DNA of 45,642 nt from Bradyrhizobium guangdongense (GCF_006483445.1 NZ_PPPT01000139.1:1-45642), one strand, 5' to 3'; positions 7,679-15,004 are shown, numbered from the stretch's first letter. The notes: generated by a model from the letters alone, not told the origin. Numbers and translations: made by a program.

Positions 7679-9323
7679 CACTGAGCGCGATATCAGAGAC
7701 AGTTCGGGGAACATGACCAGACGCACTGCCGGCGCTCTTTGCCAGCTCCCAGAAGTTTATGAGGTGAGAGCGGCCAGAAAAGAGCGTCTGACGGTGTGTA
7801 GAAAACGCATCGCCGGGGCCGCCAATCGAAGACACGTTCCCGTCCTCCATAAGTAGAATTCGATCGCCGAAAGCTGTAACGAAATCCGGATCGTGAGTAA
7901 TCACAAGGACTGCAACGCCTGAATCCGCGGCTTGCCTCAATCTGTGTCCCAAGACTTGCGTCTGGAAGATGTCCTGACCGAGAGTGGGTTCATCGACGAT
8001 CAGAAATTTACGGCCCAGCGCCAGAGCGACACCAACGGCAAGCCTCCTTTTCTCGCCCAGTGTTAGATTGAATGGATGTTCGGCAGCCCGATCCAAGAGG
8101 TGCAGTTCTCCGAGCACCTGTTCCGCATGCGCTATCGGACTTCCCTGGCTGGCAAGCGCTGTTTCAATCTCCCTGCGCGCAGCATCCGTGACAAATTGGT
8201 ACTCCGGATTCTGGAAAACGAGAGATCCGGCCTTCAACAAATCCGCTCGGGACGCGTCCCGTCCCGTCAAGGTGATGCGGCCGACGCTCGGACGAAGCAG
8301 GCCGCACAAGATTCGAGCGAGGGTCGTTTTTCCTACCCCATTCTTACCCGCCAAAACTTGCACAACACCCGCTTCGAGCCTCACGGCGCACTCACGCAGG
8401 ATATGCCCGCGTCCCCGATAGGAGAAGTTCAGGCCATCGGCTGCGAGTATGACATCGCCGTTAGAGCGCGGCTTTGCCGTGCTAACCATTTTCTTCGCGG
8501 TCGACTGCAAATAGGCAAACGCCGAGCCCTCCGTATCAAAGTACCCAGGTGGTGTTTGCCTTGGCTCGACGGACGCCATCAGGTTTCCAAGTGACATTCC
8601 CAGCGGCGGCCCCACCGCACCTGCCATCGTACGCGCTGCGACGTGATCTTGATGAGAGGAAACCGAAAACGTGCTCAACGTCCCGTCGACGATAGCGGCA
8701 AAAGGGCGCTCAGGAATCGCAAATCCCATCCATCGTCTCGAAAAGTCGATCCAGGCTGCACCCTGAGCTTTGGAATGGGATTCGATCAAGTTTCGGAGAT
8801 CATCAATGGCGTTCGGATCGAGGCTGGCATCGAGATCATCAGAGAGAATAACATCGGGTCGTCCGATCAGCGCGGTCCCGACGGCCAATTTGCGCAACTC
8901 GCCCCCCGAGAGGGAGGATATCTGCCGTGCACCAAACCCCTCAAGACCGACCTCAGTCAGGGTCTGATGAACCCTTTTCTGCATCTCGACCGGTTCGACC
9001 TCGCCGTTTTCGAGCACGAAAGCGAGTTCCTCATCGACTCGCAGGTTACAGAATGACCAATTGGCATCGTCAAAGACGACGCCCAATCGACCTGGCGAGG
9101 AGTTACGGAAACCAAAAAAAATTTCACCGTCAATTCTTCTGTCGACTCGACCCAGCGCGCGTTTGGTAATCGACATTAGCAATGTAGTCTTGCCTGAACC
9201 GCTTCTTCCAAAAACGGAGAGCACGTCTCCGGCATCGACGGTCATGGAAAATCTGGATATGTGCGAGGAAGCCCTCGTCCCAAAACTGAGCGCGACATCT
9301 TCGAGTTTCAGCCGGGTCAGCAT
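7671..9323 (-). CDS. Fused two-domain ECF transporter ATPase (YkoD-like), asymmetric active sites
   Basis: Both EcfA-type nucleotide-binding domains lie in one 550-residue chain, as in YkoD. N-half: Walker A GRSGSGKTT (39-47) and a canonical LSGGE signature (138-142). However, the Walker B end is SDD (D163 where the catalytic Glu is expected), the Q-loop reads VFDD, and no H-loop His is visible near 190-195. C-half: Walker A AGKNGVGKTT (325-334), Q371 in VFQNPEYQ, Walker B LIVDE with E445, and H477 in VITHD; the signature is altered to LTLGE (420-424). Because each site combines one half's Walker motifs with the other half's signature, one complete site and one degenerate site are predicted. 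The ATG overlaps the radical SAM stop by 7 bases. Confidence 0.9.
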   Translation of the reverse strand: MLTRLKLEDVALSFGTRASSHISRFSMTVDAGDVLSVFGRSGSGKTTLLMSITKRALGRVDRRIDGEIFFGFRNSSPGRLGVVFDDANWSFCNLRVDEELAFVLENGEVEPVEMQKRVHQTLTEVGLEGFGARQISSLSGGELRKLAVGTALIGRPDVILSDDLDASLDPNAIDDLRNLIESHSKAQGAAWIDFSRRWMGFAIPERPFAAIVDGTLSTFSVSSHQDHVAARTMAGAVGPPLGMSLGNLMASVEPRQTPPGYFDTEGSAFAYLQSTAKKMVSTAKPRSNGDVILAADGLNFSYRGRGHILRECAVRLEAGVVQVLAGKNGVGKTTLARILCGLLRPSVGRITLTGRDASRADLLKAGSLVFQNPEYQFVTDAARREIETALASQGSPIAHAEQVLGELHLLDRAAEHPFNLTLGEKRRLAVGVALALGRKFLIVDEPTLGQDIFQTQVLGHRLRQAADSGVAVLVITHDPDFVTAFGDRILLMEDGNVSSIGGPGDAFSTHRQTLFSGRSHLINFWELAKSAGSASGHVPRTVSDIALSDD

Positions 9324-10909
9324 GATGGTGCAATATGGGCTGCGCCTTGCCGCTCGACACGGAGTGATCTCCGGGGGGCGATCGAGGTGTTGAGCTCGAG
9401 ATCAAGCTGGTGCCGGGCGATCGTGAAGTCGATCGGATTCATCTCGTCATTGCCGATCACCGAAATGTAGTTGCTGTGAAGCTCCGGCCAGTGATCGAGA
9501 TCATAACGAATATTGCAGCGATAGTTCGATCGATTGGGTGTTCCTGGCAGCGGAATAGAGCACCAGGGCAAGTGCTGAACCTTAGTCCGTCCTGATGAAG
9601 ACCGTGCAATCAGTTCGTCGAACCTCTTCGCTTGCTCTTCCGCATGAGAAAGGCTTTCTCGCGAATCCGACGGCGTGCCGATGATGAAGCCAAGATTGCA
9701 GCGATAGACACCCTGCTCCGCAATTGAACGTACGATGCTCATCTGGGTGGCCGGACTTTTCAGTTTCGGAAGCTCCAGAATGTCACCCGGCTCAAAGCGC
9801 TCAAGCGGCAAGTAAACCTCGAAACAACCGATACGTCGACCGTCTCGCAGCTCATTCTTGAAGAGTGCGGAAACGAGCCCTTCATCAATTCGTCCGTCCC
9901 GCTCAAGCAAACCGAATTGAATGCCGTTTTGAAAAGTCCAGGCGAAGCCCTCATCTCTCAGGGCGTTGAACAGCACGATCAGGTCTTCTCGACCCTTGTT
10001 TCCGTCGAAGGCGTCGAGCGTTCTGTAGAGCATGTTATCGTCAGCGATCAGGAGACTGCGAATTCCTGCCCGCTTCGTTTCGTCCAATTGTCGGAGAATC
10101 CCTTCGATACTCCATCTTCTAAACCGCCCGGAAACGAACGTGCTGCTACAAAAGTTGCAGGCTTCATCGCACCCCCTGCTGGTCTCCAAGACGGCAAACC
10201 TGGTACCCACGCCAGCGGGCCAGGCCCCGTCGGGATGTTCGTCATAGACGTAGTCTGCAAGCATTCGCGCAGACGGGTATCGAATGCGGTCCAGAGAGTG
10301 TATGGGCCGCTTTCCAGTGCGCTTCAAGCCCGCTGACGTACTGTATGAAATACCTCGAAGTTTTATGAGATCTTCCATGCTTTCGGTGGAGAGGATGTCG
10401 TCGATAACGGTCTCCCCTTCGCCCGAAATGCAAAGATCGGCGCCGGCATCGAGATATGGCTTTGGTGCCACCGTGGCGTCATGCCCTCCGACGACTATGA
10501 GCGTCGCGGGTGATTTCGACCGCAGTTCAGCAATGAGGTGAGCGACAATCGCGCGCTCCATCGAAAAGTTGCAAGAAAAGCCAACGATACCTGTGCCGCA
10601 CGCCATCTGGAAGAGTTCGCTATCCGGCAGTCCGATGCGAAAGAAGTCCAGCCGGCGACCTTCGTATATCATGGATCGGTAGCATTGCTTTTCGAGTCTC
10701 GACTCGGAGCCGGCCGCTCCCTTCATATCAACGACGATGGATTCGGTCTCGGCGGCAATATTTGATGCAAGCAGCAGCTGTGCATACTTCGGATATCTGA
10801 GAACGACGGGATTAAGCGGAACGTCATCCAGGACGAGCTGCACAGCGGGCGCTTCAACAAGAACGATCTTCCGAGAAGAAGCGCCCTTCCATGACTGAAG
10901 GCCATTCAT
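9317..10909 (-). CDS. Radical SAM enzyme with N-terminal B12-binding-type domain
   Basis: Predicted iron-sulfur enzyme using S-adenosylmethionine, possibly with cobalamin. In the longer reading (TTG at 10933, 538 residues) the N-terminal ~190 residues have the B12-binding-like fold pattern (GIVGFSCNFSM, then LIVVGGHDATVAP, then GADLCISGEGE). The radical SAM core follows with the cluster motif C255-x3-C259-x2-C262 inside TSRGCDEACNFCSS. The ATG at 10909 is given as start because the TTG has no visible ribosome site; neither is strong. The C-terminal ~200 residues include an Arg/Glu-rich region and HLPWCSIPLPGTPN, without a recognised extra domain. It is the first gene of the radical SAM-ATPase-EcfT operon, divergent from the S-component operon. 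It could be a methyltransferase, cyclase or other rearranging enzyme; the substrate is unknown. It lacks the compact build of QueE. Confidence 0.85.
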   Translation of the reverse strand: MNGLQSWKGASSRKIVLVEAPAVQLVLDDVPLNPVVLRYPKYAQLLLASNIAAETESIVVDMKGAAGSESRLEKQCYRSMIYEGRRLDFFRIGLPDSELFQMACGTGIVGFSCNFSMERAIVAHLIAELRSKSPATLIVVGGHDATVAPKPYLDAGADLCISGEGETVIDDILSTESMEDLIKLRGISYSTSAGLKRTGKRPIHSLDRIRYPSARMLADYVYDEHPDGAWPAGVGTRFAVLETSRGCDEACNFCSSTFVSGRFRRWSIEGILRQLDETKRAGIRSLLIADDNMLYRTLDAFDGNKGREDLIVLFNALRDEGFAWTFQNGIQFGLLERDGRIDEGLVSALFKNELRDGRRIGCFEVYLPLERFEPGDILELPKLKSPATQMSIVRSIAEQGVYRCNLGFIIGTPSDSRESLSHAEEQAKRFDELIARSSSGRTKVQHLPWCSIPLPGTPNRSNYRCNIRYDLDHWPELHSNYISVIGNDEMNPIDFTIARHQLDLELNTSIAPRRSLRVERQGAAHIAPSC

Positions 10910-10961
10910 TGAGGTTCGCTGTCCAACGCGCAAAATATTCGATTTGGGTCAATTTACATGC

Positions 10962-10989
10962 TTGTCACCTAACGGCAGACTGGCATACT
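10962..10989 (+). promoter_or_regulatory. Possible promoter for the S-component operon
   Basis: TTGTCA (10962-10967) and CATACT (10984-10989) are 16 bases apart, resembling a housekeeping promoter, about 34 bases before the S-component ATG. The whole divergent intergenic region is only 114 bases (10910-11023). No TPP, cobalamin or preQ1 riboswitch core was recognised in it. Confidence 0.3.
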
Positions 10990-11023
10990 CGCCCACGGGT
11001 TGTATAGGGGGCGGGGCGTACTG

Positions 11024-11566
11024 ATGAGGTACGGCACTTACGACTATGTTGTAATGGCGATGCTCGCAGCGGTTTCGGCTGTCGCCTACGTCCTACTTGC
11101 CCAATTGTGGACTGCATTGACAGCGGCTTTTGGGCCGCTGGGCGGTGCGTTTCTAGGGCTTTTCCAGTTTGGGCATCTCCTGGCGTTCGCCATTCTGCTT
11201 AAGCCCGGTACGGCCTTTATTACGTCTGTACTCACGACGGTTGGCCAACTCCTGTTGGGTGACCCATCAGGAGCGTATGTGCTCGGCTGGGGCGTCATCC
11301 ACGGGGCCGCCGTTGAGATTGTCTTTATGGCGACGGGGTATCGGCGTCCCGGATTTGTCACGTTCGCTATTGCGGCGGGTCTCGCTGGAGCGTTGGGCCA
11401 AATCTATTCATACTTCGTCTTTGGCTGGGAAGCGGCACTATCACTGTTTTATCTGAGCCTTCCAATCCTCTTCGTTACCAGCGCCGTTGAGAGCGGCACG
11501 ATCGCTTGGTCCGTCGCGCGAGTGGTTCAACGCGCGAGGGGGACGTCAACTTCATTTGAGCAATAG
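11024..11566 (+). CDS. ECF transporter S component, YkoE-like
   Basis: Substrate-capturing membrane protein of the ECF importer whose other parts lie in the divergent operon. The 180-residue product has about five or six hydrophobic segments (5-28, 40-60, 64-80, 85-104, 110-134, 138-165). It resembles YkoE, the S component of a thiamine/hydroxymethylpyrimidine uptake system, in the order of features: TAAFGPLGG, LKPGTAFITSVL, LLLGDPSGAYVLGWGVIHGAAVEIVF. The ATG at 11024 is preferred over TTG at 11000 because a GGGGCGGGG stretch precedes it by about seven bases. YkoE-like proteins mostly accompany fused ATPases, as here. The ligand need not be a thiamine precursor: no thiamine gene or TPP riboswitch is present. 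Confidence 0.8.
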   Translation: MRYGTYDYVVMAMLAAVSAVAYVLLAQLWTALTAAFGPLGGAFLGLFQFGHLLAFAILLKPGTAFITSVLTTVGQLLLGDPSGAYVLGWGVIHGAAVEIVFMATGYRRPGFVTFAIAAGLAGALGQIYSYFVFGWEAALSLFYLSLPILFVTSAVESGTIAWSVARVVQRARGTSTSFEQ

Positions 11567-11586
11567 TCTAGTCTGGATCATTTGCG

Positions 11587-12576
11587 ATGACAGAGAATCA
11601 ATCTGTCCCACCAGAGAATCAGCCCGCACCTCCTTCTGGGCCACCGAGCAGTTGGCAACAGCGGCGGCTCGATCAGTTCAGGCGAGGGCGAAAGGGAATC
11701 TCGAGCAATCTTTGGGTCACTGTGTTGATGCTCGCCTTAGTGGCCTGGGGTGCTTACAAATATCAGCCGCCAATCAGCACATCAGTATCGGAGGTGCTCC
11801 TTATCGGTTGCGGCATTCTGTGTCTTGCTTTGCTCATGTATCACAATGACAAGACGCCAACCGGCCCCTTGTTTGTGGTGGTACTCACAACATTTGTGAT
11901 CGTTGGCTCGGTAGGTGCCGAGGATGTATCCCGATTGATTCCCTTTCAAGAACCTGGCTTCATTCGCTCTCATCGCGAGCGCTGGGAGATTGTCGCACTC
12001 GCTTCGACCGCTTTCATGGCAGTGATCTATTTCGACTCTCTGGACGACATAAAAGCATTCTTGGACGGCAAGGGCTTCCAGGGCATCAATTTCGTCAATA
12101 TTTGTCTGGTTCTATCCATTGCCCTGCTGCTTAGCGCGCTCTACGAAGTACATTCTCTTTTCTATCACTACATGCTCGTCCTCACCGTAACCTTCTTGTT
12201 TGCCGCTATCGATTGGCACCTTTCGCGCTCTCTATCGCGAAAGGCGAGCACAAACGGTCAAGCTCAGGCTCTCGCCGAAGAGCTGAGGGCGGTGCTCTTT
12301 CTGCTCGATCTTCCTGTTCTAGCTGCGCTGGCCGTGCTCGGACTCTTTGTTTTTACGCGACTAGGCTGCACAGGAGCCGGGATGCTAGAGGCAAAGATAC
12401 CAGAGTCCGGAACATTCGGTCAGATTCTGGCTCAGAACGAATGTGTCGAAGCGTACCCCTTTCTGGCTGGTTCGCTCGCGTTTCAAATGCTCTCCTACAA
12501 TATTATCTATATCGTTTTTACATTCAGACTCCATCTGAATGCGGGTGGTCGCACACGAGCGCAAGGGAGGGCTTGA
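11587..12576 (+). CDS. Polytopic membrane protein of unknown function in the ECF/radical SAM/QueC cluster
   Basis: A 329-residue protein not recognised as any family. It has a Pro/Gln-rich N-terminal tail (1-22) and a basic patch (RRLDQFRRGRKG). About eight hydrophobic segments follow, near 42-58, 67-85, 94-112, 133-150, 170-186, 192-209, 236-256 and 290-313. A short loop, FDSLDDIKAFLDGKGFQGINF, and two Cys-containing stretches (RLGCTGAG and AQNECVEAY) lie outside the membrane segments. It sits 20 bases after the S component and its TGA is directly followed by the QueC-like TTG, so the three genes are probably one transcript. It may be an accessory membrane subunit or a membrane-bound enzyme partner; nothing in the sequence decides between these. 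Confidence 0.75.
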   Translation: MTENQSVPPENQPAPPSGPPSSWQQRRLDQFRRGRKGISSNLWVTVLMLALVAWGAYKYQPPISTSVSEVLLIGCGILCLALLMYHNDKTPTGPLFVVVLTTFVIVGSVGAEDVSRLIPFQEPGFIRSHRERWEIVALASTAFMAVIYFDSLDDIKAFLDGKGFQGINFVNICLVLSIALLLSALYEVHSLFYHYMLVLTVTFLFAAIDWHLSRSLSRKASTNGQAQALAEELRAVLFLLDLPVLAALAVLGLFVFTRLGCTGAGMLEAKIPESGTFGQILAQNECVEAYPFLAGSLAFQMLSYNIIYIVFTFRLHLNAGGRTRAQGRA

Positions 12577-13311
12577 TTGAAAGTTGTTTCTGTTTGCCTG
12601 CTCAGTGGTGGAATTGATTCCACGGTCGCGGCAACCTTGGTGGCGCGCGAGGCCAATACCGATGTCGTGTTGCTATCCATTTTCTATGGACAAGGAGCGG
12701 AATCTGCCGAGCGGAAGCATGCAGCACTAGTTGCTGACAAATTGATGGCAACGTTTCCGAATGTTCGCGAACATTTTACGATGACCATCGGTGGGGCAAT
12801 GCGACGAACGCAACATCGCCCGGTTCAAGAGGAGTGGTCGAGGGGATTTGTTGGATGGCGTTCCCCGCGGAATGGTTGGGAAAAGGCCGGCTATCCATCG
12901 ACGCGAGATGAGGTATTTACCCTCATTGCTGTAGCTGGCGCTGAAGCTCGTCTTCGTGACTTGCCCGATGTCGTCCGTGCCGAAGTCGTGCTTGCGACGA
13001 ATGGTGATGACCTTGCCAACTTCGCCGATCTAAAGCCATCTAATTTTATCGGCCACCTGCAAGAAATAGTCGATGGCAAACTTATGCCGTCGTTAGGCAA
13101 GCCGGTCGAAATCAGGTTGCCTCTCATCGATCTATCGAAACAAGCTGTTGTAACCCTCGGTCGGAAAATATCGGCTCCCCTTGAGTTGACCTGGTCTTGC
13201 TACTTTGGGGAGCCGGGAGCAGCCTGCGGTCACTGTGACCAATGCAGATGGCGACGCGAAGCGTTTCGAGCTGCGGAAATTGAGGATTTCGCGACGACCG
13301 TGAAGCCCTAG
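12577..13311 (+). CDS. QueC-like PP-loop ATPase (7-cyano-7-deazaguanine synthase family)
   Basis: An adenylating enzyme of the QueC/ExsB family; QueC itself converts 7-carboxy-7-deazaguanine to preQ0. The 244-residue product has the PP-loop SGGIDST at 10-16, a QueC-type mid-region (YPSTRDEVFTLIAVAGAEA, about 106-124) and a C-terminal zinc site of C208, C217, C220 and C223 (CGHCDQC). The TTG at 12577 is chosen because AGGGAGG precedes it by six bases. It follows the membrane-protein stop with no gap. No queD, queE or queF is nearby, and the spacing between the SGGIDST loop and the mid-region differs from my memory of housekeeping QueC. It may therefore activate a different carboxylate. QueC relatives are also known in the Qat defence system and some CBASS loci, but the partners here do not match either. 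Confidence 0.82.
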   Translation: MKVVSVCLLSGGIDSTVAATLVAREANTDVVLLSIFYGQGAESAERKHAALVADKLMATFPNVREHFTMTIGGAMRRTQHRPVQEEWSRGFVGWRSPRNGWEKAGYPSTRDEVFTLIAVAGAEARLRDLPDVVRAEVVLATNGDDLANFADLKPSNFIGHLQEIVDGKLMPSLGKPVEIRLPLIDLSKQAVVTLGRKISAPLELTWSCYFGEPGAACGHCDQCRWRREAFRAAEIEDFATTVKP

Positions 13312-13647
13312 TCTGCGATCCAGAGCGGGGGGCAGCGTCGGAATTCGAGCGCTGGGTGTTCCTTCAAGCGGTGCACCGAACCAGATATGCCTCGGACCAC
13401 AAGAGTCGCGTCCATTCTGTGATCCTCGTGAAGCAAGGACAAGTGGCGGCGCGTACGCGATGCGGACCGGGCTCCACAAGCTTTGCTTGCCGAGTCTGCG
13501 TCTCGGCCCCCCGTCCAGGTCATGATCCCCTCGCGAAAGAACTATAGGAACCGGCCGCCGGAGGCGGCCTATGTCACCTTCCCCCACATCTGCCTTCGCC
13601 AAGGCTTCGGCGAACAAGAGGGGAGAAGGGAAGGGCGGCCCTGCGGC
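13312..13647. other. Gene-free right edge of the low-GC island
   Basis: No gene is supported. The stretch holds a 7-bp perfect hairpin, GGCCGCC-GGA-GGCGGCC at 13553-13569, without a T-run, and the inverted REP-like repeat at 13573-13633. The part from about 13330 to 13530 looks like decayed intergenic DNA. Confidence 0.5.
13573..13633. repeat. REP-like palindromic repeat, right border of island (inverted copy)
   Basis: Its reverse complement carries the left-border pattern: CTTCCCTTCTCCCCTCTTGT, then GCC-AAGCC-TTGGCGAAGGC, then a GGGGGAAGG end. It lies between the QueC-like gene and the aminotransferase remnant. Confidence 0.7.
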
Positions 13648-14321
13648 TCACAACCCTGCCATCGACCCTTCCAGAATATCCAGTGCCTGATCCAGCTCGT
13701 CCCGCGTAATCGTGAGTGGCGGGCAGAGCGTCACCACGTTGCCGCCACCGAGCTTGAAGCTGAGGCCGGCCTCCAGGCAGCGGTACAGCAAGCGCTCCGC
13801 ACGCGCGTTCGCATCACGCGCGTCGCGGCGACCGATCTCGACGCCGAGATAGAGGCCGGCGCCGCGCACCTCTGAGATCAGGGGATAACGCTGCGCCATC
13901 GATTGCAGCCGGTCGAGCGCGTGCGCGCCGAGCACGCGCGCGGCGGTGAGCAACTGCTCCTCCGCGATCACATCGAGCGTGGCCAGCGCCGCCGCGCAGC
14001 CGACCGGGCTCTTCTCGTGGGTTAGTGGCCGAGCGCGCCCTCGGGCACGACGTCGAGATCGGCCCGCGCGAGGATGGCCGCCATCGGCATGATGCCGCCG
14101 CCGAGGCCCTTGCCGAGGACGAGGATGTCGGGTGCGGTTTCGGTCTGCTCGCAGACGAACATGGTGCCGGTACGGCCGAGGCAGCTCGGCACCTCGTCAA
14201 GGATGATGGGATGGAGACGTCCGGCCAGCGCGTTGCTCCTGGCGACGAGATCGGTCGCCAAGTCGGACAAAGCCTTGTTCTCCTCCGAGAGAAGGGGCCT
14301 CATCGCGGTTGGAAAGGCCAT
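13648..14321 (-). pseudogene. Chimeric, frameshifted class III aminotransferase remnant with a Fic-like 5' end
   Basis: The 3' two thirds encode the C-terminal half of a PLP-dependent class III aminotransferase: ILDEV...GRTG, then ILVLGKGLGGGIMPMAA with the family's Lys region, then THEKSPVGCAAALATLDV and a normal C-terminus ending at 13648. The reading frame breaks near 14018: GALGH is followed by TAA, where the family has Tyr-Thr-His. One missing base (TAC-ACC to TA-ACC) explains the break. The first ~38 residues (SEENKALSDLATDLVARSNALAGRLHP) do not match aminotransferases but resemble the N-terminus of Fic proteins. About 200 aminotransferase residues are absent. This looks like a deletion that joined two genes, followed by a frameshift. 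The Fic assignment is inference from memory. Confidence 0.7.
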
Positions 14322-14488
14322 TTTTGCCGCTTTCAGTATGAGAATTAATATTTATATATCAATTACTTAACGAGGCATAATGACTGAATATTGCCGGTTG
14401 TATTGCCGGTTCCGGAACGAATTGGCAAAGGAATTTTCCGAGGAGGTTCGCCAGCGGGGTCAAACCGCTGCGCCATCGCCGAGCTGCA

Positions 14489-14587
14489 TTGCCGCAGCAC
14501 GAGGCGGTTCGTGCCGCGAGCCTAAAGGCGGTGCGGACGCCTGATGGAGCGAGCGTCAGGTTCACGAAAATGAAGGCGCCGGGGTAA
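14489..14587 (+). pseudogene. Remnant of a DUF7662-like gene (3' end only)
   Basis: Reading from 14489 gives LPQHEAVRAASLKAVRTPDG and then ASVRFTKMKAPG and TAA. This matches 23 of the last 32 residues of the intact protein ending at 6384. Upstream bases are out of frame or diverged, and no start is visible. The two copies flank the low-GC island in the same orientation. Confidence 0.65.
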
Positions 14588-14603
14588 CGGCGCCTTCCGT
14601 CGC

Positions 14604-14783
14604 TCAGGCGGCGAGCCGATCCGGAACGCCGCCCTGCAATTCGTCCAGCAGCCGCTGCTCGCGCGCGATCCGGCTCTGGTAGAGCCGGCGCTCGTCTTCG
14701 GTCCTGGCACTGGCCAATAGAAGCAGATAATGCCCGATGACCTTTTCGCTGCCGCGGATCAAGAGATTGCGGACATCGGTCAT
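14604..14783 (-). CDS. Small conserved protein, second of a coupled pair
   Basis: A 59-residue, mostly helical protein (MTDVRNLLIRGSEKVIGHY...), rich in Arg/Glu/Leu, with ARTEDERRLYQSRIAREQRLL in the middle. Its ATG overlaps the stop of the upstream partner as ATGA. It resembles that partner in the pattern Y-x-LL-(x)n-E-R-x-Y-x-x-R-x-A-x-E-Q, so the two probably arose by duplication. Function is unknown. The position back-to-back with a heat-shock gene suggests a stress-related role. Confidence 0.65.
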   Translation of the reverse strand: MTDVRNLLIRGSEKVIGHYLLLLASARTEDERRLYQSRIAREQRLLDELQGGVPDRLAA

Positions 14784-15004
14784 GGCGTCGCCCCCAGGCC
14801 TGCAGGAGCGGCCGGACCTTGCGGAATGGTCAACGCGATCGGGAAGGTGTCGTCGGCGAGGGACTTCAGCGAGGTCTGTTCCTCGGCGAGGCGCCGTTCG
14901 ATGTACTGGCGCTCCAGCTCCGAGAGCTTGGTCCGAAGCAGCCGCCGATAGCGGTGGATGTTGTTGCGGTGCGCACGAATGCGGGCCAGATCTTCGTCGA
15001 GCAT
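14780..15004 (-). CDS. Small conserved protein, first of a coupled pair
   Basis: A 74-residue protein, strongly helical and charged over residues 1-55 (MLDEDLARIRAHRNNIHRYR, then LSELERQYIERRLAEEQTSL), with a Pro/Ala-rich tail. The ATG at 15004 is preferred over GTG at 15013, since AGGAG precedes the ATG by eight bases and abuts the GTG. It is divergent from hsp20 across about 350 bases and coupled to the downstream small gene by a four-base overlap. No known function. Confidence 0.7.
   Translation of the reverse strand: MLDEDLARIRAHRNNIHRYRRLLRTKLSELERQYIERRLAEEQTSLKSLADDTFPIALTIPQGPAAPAGLGATP

Noticed and set aside
10910..11023. A thiamine, cobalamin or preQ1 riboswitch before the S component
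   Set aside because: The gap is short and none of the conserved riboswitch cores I know could be found on either strand.
6941..13311. Reading the QueC-like cluster as a Qat or CBASS antiviral island
   Set aside because: The partners (QatA, QatB and QatD, or a cyclase with an effector) are absent, and a complete ECF importer points to small-molecule uptake instead.
14381..14548. A short plus-strand gene starting MTEYCRLYCRFRNELAKEF
   Set aside because: It has no family features, and its 3' part runs through the DUF7662-like remnant in the wrong frame.
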